Positions 1-5,051 of a stretch of 8,088 bases of DNA are shown one piece after another. The notes under the pieces are model-generated. The model saw only the letters and a program-made list of their open reading frames with translations, was not told the origin of the DNA and did not search any database. The position numbers and the translations under genes were made by a program. This stretch comes from Chersky-822 sp035509195 (GTDB taxonomy: Bacteria; Actinomycetota; Actinomycetes; Streptosporangiales; Streptosporangiaceae). The DNA lies in assembly GCA_035509195.1 (NCBI GenBank), contig DATJLT010000293.1:1-8088 (forward strand), in the 5' to 3' direction. Each line of letters begins with the position of its first letter. The stretch's first letter is position 1.

Positions 1-952
1 GCATGCCGTAGCGGCGGCAGGTGGCGAGCAGCTCAGAACCCGTGGCGACGTCGATGCCCGCCGTGACGATCACGAGCGCTTTCGACTGGGCTTTCCCGCA
101 TTCCTCAGCCACTTGCACGATGCTGGCGGCGGGTACAGCGATGACCGCCACATCGGGGTGTTCTGGCAGGTCCTTGATGTCCTTGAGGCATGGGATGCCC
201 TCGATGGCTGCGGCGTGCTTGTTGATGACGTAGACCTGGCCGGCAAAGCCGGCCGTCACGATGTTGCGGAGAATGGCATGGCCGACGCCCGAGGGGTTGC
301 GGCTGGCGCCGATGATCGCTACCGAGCGCGGTTTCAGCAGGTGGCGAAGGCTGGCGACGTCGGCGAGTCGCTCGCGTAGCGAAACCGAGTCCAGGTACTT
401 CCGCAGTGCTTCGCTGGCCTCATCGTCGGGGAGCGGGAACGTGAGATCGATGACGCCGTGCGCGACCTGGCGGGTAACCGCGAGGCCCGCGCTGGCGAAG
501 ACCCTGAGCATCGCGGCGTTCGAGGCCAGCGCCTGGGCCGTGAAGGCGCGCAGTCCGCGCAGGCGGGCATCGGAAACGAGGTGGTCAAGCAGGAGCGTGG
601 CGACACCGCGGCCGTGCATGTCATCGGTGACCGCGAACGCGATCTCGGCCGTCCCCTGCTCCGCGTCTTGAGCGGGCTCGTAGCTGGCAAGGCCCACGAG
701 GCGGTCGCCGAGCCAGGCGAGTAGCGCCTGATGGTCAGGTCCTGCGGGACGGGTGACGCGGCGGGCCTCGCGGACGGCCGAGAGCTTGCTGACGTTGAAG
801 AAGCGCAGGTAGATGTTGTCCGGCGACATCTGCTCGTGCATCTGCCTGACCGCGGCCTCGTCTTTCGGCCTGGCCGGCCTGATCAGCACCGTGGTGCCGT
901 CGATCAGGAGCGCGTACACGCCCTGCGGTTCCGGCTGGCAAGATGGGCTCAT
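1..952 (-). CDS. GNAT acetyltransferase fused to acyl-CoA synthetase-like (CoA-binding) protein, Pat-like; C-terminus cut by window edge
   Basis: Only the first 317 residues are visible; reading continues off the left edge without a stop. Residues 15-175 form a GNAT acetyltransferase domain: a DGTTVLIRPARPKD opening, SPDNIYLRFF near 43-52, and the acetyl-CoA pyrophosphate loop HGRGVATLLLDHL at about 113-125. From about 205 a CoA-binding Rossmann domain begins with KPRSVAIIGASRNPSGVG. In the family this is followed by a succinyl-CoA-ligase-like domain and an ATP-grasp domain, giving about 900 residues. Known relatives (Pat) acetylate the catalytic lysine of acyl-CoA synthetases in the cytoplasm. 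The GNAT domain at the N-terminus is the order usual in actinobacteria and the reverse of Salmonella Pat. The ATG at 952-950 overlaps the start of the divergent DUF1697 gene. No clear Shine-Dalgarno sequence precedes it, and a GTG 11 codons later is an alternative start. The family call is firm; the substrate is unknown. Confidence 0.88.
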   Translation of the reverse strand, partial: MSPSCQPEPQGVYALLIDGTTVLIRPARPKDEAAVRQMHEQMSPDNIYLRFFNVSKLSAVREARRVTRPAGPDHQALLAWLGDRLVGLASYEPAQDAEQGTAEIAFAVTDDMHGRGVATLLLDHLVSDARLRGLRAFTAQALASNAAMLRVFASAGLAVTRQVAHGVIDLTFPLPDDEASEALRKYLDSVSLRERLADVASLRHLLKPRSVAIIGASRNPSGVGHAILRNIVTAGFAGQVYVINKHAAAIEGIPCLKDIKDLPEHPDVAVIAVPAASIVQVAEECGKAQSKALVIVTAGIDVATGSELLATCRRYGM

Positions 953-953
953 G
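950..953. promoter_or_regulatory. Shared CATG: overlapping start codons of two divergent genes
   Basis: The palindrome CATG supplies the ATG of the plus-strand DUF1697 gene (951-953) and the ATG of the minus-strand Pat-like gene (952-950). There is no intergenic space, so each promoter must lie inside the other coding region unless the Pat-like protein starts further in. Neither start has a good Shine-Dalgarno sequence, which suits leaderless translation but is not proof. Confidence 0.6.
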
Positions 954-1517
954 CCGACCCATGTTGCCTTGCTTCGCGGCATCAACGTAGGCGGCGGGGG
1001 GAAGTTGCCGATGGCCGATCTCCGGCAACTCGTCACCTCGCTCGGCCACGCCGACGTGGCGACCTACATCCAGTCGGGGAACGTGGTGTTCACACCGTCC
1101 TCCCCGGCGGATCCGGCGGAGCTGGCTGCCTCCTTGCGGAGCGCGATCTCGGAGTCGCTCGGCCTTGACCCGCCGGTAGTGGTGGTGTCCAGGGATGAGC
1201 TCGCCTCGGTCATCGCGTCGAACCCTTACCCCGACGAGCCGAAGCCGCAGTACGTGCACTGCGTGTTCCTGGCCACCGAGCCTGACGGTTCCGCTCGGAG
1301 CAAGGTTGATGAGATCGTCTCGGCGACGACGGGTGGTACCAGGGACGAGCTGACCGTTCTCGGCCGTACCGTCTACCTGCACACCCCTGACGGGTTCGGG
1401 AACAGCGAGCTGTCCAAGGCCTTGCTGGCCAAGCGAAACAGCCCGCTCGCCGGCGCAACCGCCCGTAACTGGGCAACGGTGACGAAACTCCTCGCCATGT
1501 GCGACGGGCCTAGCTGA
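951..1517 (+). CDS. DUF1697 family protein (188 aa)
   Basis: The protein has the hallmark DUF1697 opening, THVALLRGINVGGGGKLPMA, followed by DLRQLVTSLGHADVATYIQSGNVVF at residues 23-47. The conserved C-terminal part is also present: the GRTVYLHTPDGFGNSELSK region at 138-156, then RNSPLAGATARNWATVTKLL at 162-181. Length matches the usual 180-190 residues. The biochemical role of the family is not established. I see no signal peptide or membrane segment, so it is probably cytoplasmic. The ATG at 951 is chosen because the family starts exactly there, although the frame stays open back to 813. No convincing Shine-Dalgarno sequence precedes the ATG. A CAAGAT hexamer at 939-944 would place a -10 box at -12 to -7, consistent with a leaderless message (inference). 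It diverges from the Pat-like gene and shares the CATG with it. Confidence 0.9.
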   Translation: MPTHVALLRGINVGGGGKLPMADLRQLVTSLGHADVATYIQSGNVVFTPSSPADPAELAASLRSAISESLGLDPPVVVVSRDELASVIASNPYPDEPKPQYVHCVFLATEPDGSARSKVDEIVSATTGGTRDELTVLGRTVYLHTPDGFGNSELSKALLAKRNSPLAGATARNWATVTKLLAMCDGPS

Positions 1518-1553
1518 ACTGACCGGTGACTTGCCGGCCACTCCGCGGCTGAG

Positions 1554-1567
1554 TTACCTTCCGGTAA
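1554..1567. promoter_or_regulatory. Palindrome TTACC-N4-GGTAA, possible operator
   Basis: TTACC, TTCC, GGTAA form a perfect 5-bp inverted repeat with a 4-base spacer. It ends on the A of an in-frame ATG that leads into the dehydrogenase-like remnant. The size and spacing resemble binding sites of TetR-family repressors. No regulator gene is visible here, so a binding role is inference; it may be left over from a decayed promoter. Confidence 0.3.
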
Positions 1568-1664
1568 TGACCGACATGCCAGAGAGGTCCGGCGGGACCA
1601 CGGTCGTGATCGCCGACATCGATGAGGCGGCGGCCAAGTCGGTCGCGGACGATTTCCCGCGGTG
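1567..1664 (+). pseudogene. Possible remnant of a short-chain dehydrogenase/reductase
   Basis: In the plus frame from ATG 1567, residues encoded at 1597-1656 read TTVVIADIDEAAAKSVADDF. This closely resembles the second beta strand and following helix of NAD-binding short-chain dehydrogenases; the Asp after VVIA is the residue that favours NAD over NADP. The glycine-rich TGxxxGxG motif that should precede it, and the catalytic Ser and YxxxK that should follow, are absent. Upstream there is only an unrelated MTDMPERSGG. The frame then runs into the antisense of the LtrA gene, whose stop codon is at 1665-1667. This suggests an internal scrap left by deletion. The match is short, so chance similarity cannot be excluded. 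Confidence 0.4.
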
Positions 1665-2888
1665 TCACTCGCGAGCGGGCGAAGGCTTCTTAGCCTCGGT
1701 TCGCGATCCCGATTCCGCTGGCGGCGGAGCCCAGATCTGGTCGGCGATGGCTACCGCCACGACGGTGGCAGCGGCGCAGGCTGACAGGACAACCGCGGGC
1801 ACGGCGGCCGCGGCGACGCCGAGCAGGCCGAGCACCACGATCGCGATGATCCTCGGCCAGTTGACCTTCCGCCAGATCGTGAACTTGAACGCCGCGTGCC
1901 CGCCGAGGAAGATCGCCGGCCCGGCCAGGATCAGCGAGGCTGCCCAGGCCGACGCATGACCGCCCCAGCCGTTGCCAGCCGCGGCGCTCGCGCTCTCGCC
2001 GTCCGCGGCTGCTGCCACGATGATCCCCGCGACCATGACCGGATGGATGAAGTGGTAAGCCGAGCGTCCGAGCCGCCCTGGATCCGCTGACCGCGCGATC
2101 ACGTCGGCAGCGTCCTTGGCGCTTCGGTCGAAGTAAATCCACCAGAACCCGATGCTCGAGATCGCCGCGACAAGGAACGCCGTGATCTCCGCACCGGTCA
2201 GCGTGCTTTCACTGCCGAGGCGCTCGGCCAGCGTGGCACCGATGACGATGATCGACTCGCCGATCGCGATCAGGATGAAGCCCTGGCAGCGTTCGGCGAA
2301 GTGACCGCCCTCGATGGTCCAGTCCGCTGTCCTTGACCGGCCATGCCAGGGCGTGTAGAAGCCGACGATGCCGCCAAGCAGGTCGACGGCGACAGCGCTG
2401 GCCCAGAGCAGGTCGCGTGCGGCACCGTGAGCGAAGCCGCCGCCCAGCGCGAGCAGGCCGCTGACGACGCACCAGGACAGGATTCGCTCGAAATTCAGGC
2501 GCACTCCGCGGTCACCGATGCCGGCCACGGCAAAGGCGCTCCTGCCGACCTGCATGACCAGGTAGGACGCACCGATGATCAGGCCAGATGAGGTGAACGC
2601 GGTCGGCAGGGCGGCCGACATGACCAGGCTGACGACGGCGAGCCCGAGCAGGAGCAGCCGGACCGCGATCCGGTCAGGATCCAGCCAGTTAGTCACCCAG
2701 GTGGTGTAAGCCCAGAGCTGCCAGACCATGATGAGCAGCAGGGCGGCCTCTAGCCCCGTACGTACAGCGCCGTGATGCGGAGGGCCGGCCAGCAGGAAAT
2801 GCGAGAGCTGGGTCACGGCGAACACGAAGACAAGGTCAAAGAAGAGTTCGACGTTGGTGACGCGCTGCGGGCCGGTTCGCTCCCGCAT
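1665..2888 (-). CDS. Low temperature requirement protein A (LtrA) family integral membrane protein
   Basis: Starting at ATG 2888, the product is 407 residues, close to the usual size of about 380-400. LtrA hallmarks are present: RVTNVELFFDLVFVFAVTQLSH at 9-30 (split motif, ELFFD at 14-18), WQLWAYTTWVTNWLDPD at 56-72, HFAERCQGFILIAIGES at 196-212, FWWIYFDR at 248-255, and a His-rich YHFIHPVMVAGI at 278-289. Many hydrophobic stretches indicate a polytopic membrane protein with roughly ten or more spans and a short charged tail at about 390-407. The family is named from a Listeria locus needed for growth in the cold; the molecular activity is unknown. The frame is open to 3047, but the extra 53 residues would overlap the divergent ligase and lack family features. 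GTG codons at 2897 and 2909 are alternative starts. No strong Shine-Dalgarno sequence is visible. The stop lies beside the dehydrogenase-like remnant. Confidence 0.9.
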   Translation of the reverse strand: MRERTGPQRVTNVELFFDLVFVFAVTQLSHFLLAGPPHHGAVRTGLEAALLLIMVWQLWAYTTWVTNWLDPDRIAVRLLLLGLAVVSLVMSAALPTAFTSSGLIIGASYLVMQVGRSAFAVAGIGDRGVRLNFERILSWCVVSGLLALGGGFAHGAARDLLWASAVAVDLLGGIVGFYTPWHGRSRTADWTIEGGHFAERCQGFILIAIGESIIVIGATLAERLGSESTLTGAEITAFLVAAISSIGFWWIYFDRSAKDAADVIARSADPGRLGRSAYHFIHPVMVAGIIVAAAADGESASAAAGNGWGGHASAWAASLILAGPAIFLGGHAAFKFTIWRKVNWPRIIAIVVLGLLGVAAAAVPAVVLSACAAATVVAVAIADQIWAPPPAESGSRTEAKKPSPARE

Positions 2889-2919
2889 CAGGTTCACGTG
2901 CTCTGATGTCACGGCAAGT

Positions 2920-2924
2920 AAGGA
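2920..2924 (+). promoter_or_regulatory. Ribosome binding site fixing the ligase GTG start
   Basis: AAGGA lies 6 bases before the GTG at 2931, which supports that non-ATG start over the later in-frame ATG at residue 11. Confidence 0.6.
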
Positions 2925-2930
2925 TGCCAG

Positions 2931-3899
2931 GTGATCGATCGAGATAGTACGCAGAAACCCATGCTCGCCACGGCCGGCCGCCTGCCTCCAGACGATTCGC
3001 AGTGGGCCTACGAGATGAAATGGGACGGCATCCGGGCACTCGCGCACGTCGGCGAGGACGTCGTCCTGATCGGGCGGACCGGCCGCGACCTGAGCGCCAG
3101 CTACCCGGAACTTCAGGGAATGGCGGGCGCGCTAGGAGGGCATCGGGTCGTGCTCGACGGCGAGATCGTCGCCTTCGGCGAGGCGGCCTGGCCGAGCTTT
3201 GAGGTACTGCAGCAGCGCATGAACGTCACCGCCGCCAGCCAGGTCCGCCAGCTCGCGGCCCAGATCCCCGTCACCTACCTGGCCTTTGACCTGCTGTCGG
3301 CCGACGGCGAGTCGCTGCTCGGCCAGACCTACGCGAGCCGGCGTGCGCGGCTCGATGACCTCGGGCTCGACGGGCCTAACTGGCAGACGCCGCCGGCCTT
3401 CATCGGGGTAAGCGGAGCCGACGCCCAGGCCGTGTCGAAGGCCAACGGCCTGGAAGGCATCATGGCCAAGCGGCTCACTTCGCGCTACGAGCCTGGCCGG
3501 CGGTCCGCGAGCTGGCTGAAGATCAAGAACCTGCTGCGGCAGGAGTTCGTGGTCGGCGGCTGGAAACCAGGCGAGGGCAACAGGGCCAGCCTGATCGGCT
3601 CGCTGCTGGTCGGCGTCCAGGGCTCGGAAGGGCTGACCTTCGCCGGTCACGTCGGCACCGGCTTCACTGCTCAGACCCTCCTCTCGCTTACCAAACTCCT
3701 GGCCCCGTTGCGGCGCGATACCTCGCCGTTCGGCTCTGGCGTGCCCCCAGAGCACGCGCGAGGCGTGGTCTGGGTCGAGCCGGAGGTCGTGATCGAGGCC
3801 ACGTTCGGCCTGTGGACAAGCGCGGGCCGGCTACGCGCCGCCTCGTTCATGGGCGTGCGCACCGACAAGGACCCCGCCGAGGTCGTCAGGGAGGACTAG
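2931..3899 (+). CDS. ATP-dependent DNA ligase, LigC/LigD ligase-domain type (322 aa)
   Basis: This enzyme seals DNA nicks through an AMP-lysine intermediate. All core nucleotidyltransferase motifs are present: motif I EMKWDGIRA with nucleophile Lys30, motif III LDGEIVAF at 75-82, YLAFDLLSADG at 116-126, motif IV EGIMAKR at 175-181, and motif V SWLKIK at 194-199. An OB-fold domain follows from FVVGGWKPGEGNR (206-218), ending with ASFMGVRTDKDP at 304-315. There is no polymerase (LigD-Pol) or nuclease domain, and no Ku gene nearby, so it is a stand-alone ligase like mycobacterial LigC rather than full LigD. The start is the GTG at 2931, with AAGGA at 2920-2924 spaced by 6 bases. It diverges from LtrA and converges on the small membrane-protein gene, with only 3 bases between the two stop codons. 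The role in end joining or repair is inferred from family. Confidence 0.93.
   Translation: MIDRDSTQKPMLATAGRLPPDDSQWAYEMKWDGIRALAHVGEDVVLIGRTGRDLSASYPELQGMAGALGGHRVVLDGEIVAFGEAAWPSFEVLQQRMNVTAASQVRQLAAQIPVTYLAFDLLSADGESLLGQTYASRRARLDDLGLDGPNWQTPPAFIGVSGADAQAVSKANGLEGIMAKRLTSRYEPGRRSASWLKIKNLLRQEFVVGGWKPGEGNRASLIGSLLVGVQGSEGLTFAGHVGTGFTAQTLLSLTKLLAPLRRDTSPFGSGVPPEHARGVVWVEPEVVIEATFGLWTSAGRLRAASFMGVRTDKDPAEVVRED
2944..2949 (-). promoter_or_regulatory. Candidate -10 box (TACTAT) for the LtrA gene
   Basis: On the minus strand TACTAT fits the actinobacterial TANNNT -10 pattern. It would start transcription near 2937, leaving a leader of about 49 bases before ATG 2888. It lies inside the first codons of the divergent ligase gene. 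No good -35 hexamer is seen 16-18 bases upstream, so the call is weak. Confidence 0.25.
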
Positions 3900-3902
3900 G
3901 CC

Positions 3903-4103
3903 CTATTTCGCGAAGAAGTGCAAACCTAGCCAGGCCCAGGCGACGAGCATGCCGACGCGGCCGGTCCTTGTGCGCATGATGCGGGTCATGACCTGGCTGA
4001 ACGTCGGTACGCTGGCTGCGCCGGTGCGGGCGGCGACCTCGGTGGCGATCACGCCGGCGAGGATGATCAGGAAACCGGTGACGGTGACGTCGTGACTGCT
4101 CAT
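3903..4103 (-). CDS. Small membrane protein, DUF6186-like (66 aa)
   Basis: The 66-residue product begins MSSHDVTVTGF and has two hydrophobic segments, at about 9-26 and 48-62, around a polar basic stretch (TFSQVMTRIMRTRTGRVG). It ends in a Trp-rich WAWLGLHFFAK. This layout, with VPT, RTRTGRVG and WLGLHFF blocks, resembles small actinobacterial membrane proteins annotated as DUF6186; the name is from memory of the family pattern and was not searched. Function is unknown. The ATG (4103-4101) overlaps the TGA of the upstream gene (4102-4100) as ATGA, so translation is probably coupled. The open frame extends up to 4409, but that part is only antiphase reading of the upstream gene. Confidence 0.75.
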   Translation of the reverse strand: MSSHDVTVTGFLIILAGVIATEVAARTGAASVPTFSQVMTRIMRTRTGRVGMLVAWAWLGLHFFAK

Positions 4104-4882
4104 CGTTCTACCAGGTAAGCGCCGAGCGCGATCCAGCCGAGCAGGGCAACCGCCCGGCCTGGCGCGGTCGCGAGCAGCGGATCGGTCAGCGTGCTGATCG
4201 TGGGGTGAGCATAGGAACTCGTGTCGATGTTCGGCTGCTGGAGCAAGGCGGAAAGCTCCCACAGGCCGGCCGCGACGAGCAGCGTGCTCCAGGTGATCAC
4301 CCCGAGCCTGGAAAACCTGGCAGGGATCACCCGCTGCCTGGTCGGGCCGCCCCAGCCGATGATCACGACGCTGGCGCCAAGGCCGACCACCCCCGCCGTC
4401 GTCGGCCATGAGTACCGGGAGAACGAGCCGACGGTCAGCGCGTAGATGACCGCCGCTCCCGAGCCGAGCGCCACGAAACGCAGCCTGGGCAGCCTGGTCC
4501 GCAGTTTCCAGACGCTGACCTGGCTCTGCTCCTTCTCGGCTAGCCAGGCACCTGCCCCGATCGCCCTCGCGGCCGCCAGTTGCCTCGAGTGCATGCCGGC
4601 GTCCCAGGCAAGCGCGGTAGCGACGGTGAAAAGCAGCAGGCCGTCTACGGGCTTTCCCGAGATGACGGTGAAGAAGGAGATCGTCAGCAAGATCGCGACG
4701 ATTGGCTGGCGAATCCCGCTGAGAGTGATCAGTATGCGGTCGGCGAAACCGTGCGGAGGAGGTGCCGCCACGGCGACTGCCTGCGCAGAACCGTAACTGA
4801 CCGGCATGACCTCGCCAGAACCACGCTGATCGGAGACTGGGCGGTCAGTACCGGTTCGCCGGTTACCCCCCAAGCGCGCCAT
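4100..4882 (-). CDS. Conserved actinobacterial multi-span membrane protein of unknown function (260 aa)
   Basis: A polar, basic N-terminal tail (1-55) is followed by about six hydrophobic segments near 59-75, 79-94, 135-151, 161-178, 192-213 and 241-257. A charged loop lies at 98-133 (KEQSQVSVWKLRTRLPRLR). A conserved-looking HPTISTLTDPLL segment at 226-237 precedes the last span, and the protein ends ALGAYLVER. I recognise the pairing of such a protein with a DUF6186-like partner in actinomycetes but know no function. It might form a complex with the 66-residue protein encoded downstream by ATGA overlap (inference). The ATG at 4882 is preceded by AGGGGG with a 4-base gap (TTAC), which supports this start over the Met at residue 26 (4807). 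Confidence 0.75.
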   Translation of the reverse strand: MARLGGNRRTGTDRPVSDQRGSGEVMPVSYGSAQAVAVAAPPPHGFADRILITLSGIRQPIVAILLTISFFTVISGKPVDGLLLFTVATALAWDAGMHSRQLAAARAIGAGAWLAEKEQSQVSVWKLRTRLPRLRFVALGSGAAVIYALTVGSFSRYSWPTTAGVVGLGASVVIIGWGGPTRQRVIPARFSRLGVITWSTLLVAAGLWELSALLQQPNIDTSSYAHPTISTLTDPLLATAPGRAVALLGWIALGAYLVER

Positions 4883-4918
4883 GTAACCCCCTAGCAGGAC
4901 AGCCTTACGCCGTACCGG

Positions 4919-4936
4919 GGCCCGTTATATCGGGCC
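4919..4936 (-). other. Hairpin GGCCCG-N6-CGGGCC in the leader
   Basis: Perfect 6-bp GC-rich arms flank an AT-only hexamer (TTATAT on plus, ATATAA on minus). In the leader RNA it would form a strong stem-loop 36 bases before the ATG. On the DNA the AT core also gives TATAAC on the minus strand, a possible second -10 box starting near 4917, but without a good -35. Confidence 0.4.
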
Positions 4937-4969
4937 TATCGGATGCAACCAGATCTCACCGCGCGCTCT

Positions 4970-4988
4970 TACCGCATATCAGGCGGTA
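4970..4988 (-). other. Hairpin TACCGC-N7-GCGGTA at the predicted 5' end of the leader
   Basis: Perfect 6-bp arms with a 7-base loop. It begins at the predicted transcription start, so it would form a 5'-terminal stem-loop on the message of the membrane-protein pair. This could protect the RNA or act in regulation (inference). Confidence 0.35.
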
Positions 4989-4992
4989 TTTC

Positions 4993-5008
4993 CGATGCTA
5001 GAACATCG
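4993..5008. repeat. Inverted repeat CGATG-N6-CATCG over the -10 box
   Basis: Perfect 5-bp arms around CTAGAA. The right half of the candidate -10 box is part of an arm, so a bound dimeric repressor would block the promoter. Short enough to arise by chance. Confidence 0.3.
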
Positions 5009-5023
5009 CCTACAGGGTGACAA
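4995..5023 (-). promoter_or_regulatory. Promoter TTGTCA-N17-TAGCAT for the membrane-protein pair
   Basis: On the minus strand TTGTCA (5023-5018) is followed after exactly 17 bases by TAGCAT (5000-4995). These match the housekeeping consensus at five of six and four of six positions, with the TANNNT pattern kept. Transcription would start near 4988, leaving a leader of about 106 bases before ATG 4882. The -10 box sits inside the inverted repeat CGATG-N6-CATCG (4993-5008), which could serve as an operator. Confidence 0.5.
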
Positions 5024-5027
5024 GGCT

Positions 5028-5041
5028 GCCCCCAGCGGGGC
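5028..5041 (-). terminator. Possible terminator hairpin after the lipoprotein gene
   Basis: A GCCCC-N4-GGGGC hairpin lies 10 bases past the lipoprotein stop codon. The stem is 5 bp, all G-C, with no U-run after it, so termination strength is uncertain. It lies just upstream of the -35 box of the next transcription unit, where a terminator would make sense. Confidence 0.3.
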
Positions 5042-5051
5042 TCGGGGCGTG

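Noticed and set aside
735..1541. 268-codon open frame on the minus strand
   Set aside because: It is antisense to the DUF1697 gene and the start of the Pat-like gene, is Arg/Gly-rich low-complexity in composition, and shows no family motif; a high-GC shadow frame.
1531..1959. 142-codon plus-strand open frame as an intact gene
   Set aside because: Only about 20 residues look like real protein (dehydrogenase-like); the rest is antisense to the LtrA C-terminus.
2889..3047. N-terminal extension of the LtrA protein to 3047
   Set aside because: The extra 53 residues have no family similarity and would overlap the well-supported ligase start; family members start at the MRxRTG region.
3132..3755. 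207-codon minus-strand open frame
   Set aside because: It lies wholly antisense to the DNA ligase, whose motifs are all intact, and has no recognisable domain.
4104..4409. Upstream extension of the small membrane protein frame
   Set aside because: It is an out-of-frame reading of the upstream six-span gene; the ATGA start at 4103 gives a compact two-span protein of expected form.
4861..4888. GGTTAC-N16-GTAACC inverted repeat around the start of the 260-residue membrane protein
   Set aside because: The arms are only 6 bp and widely spaced, and one overlaps the ribosome binding site; chance is likely without conservation data.
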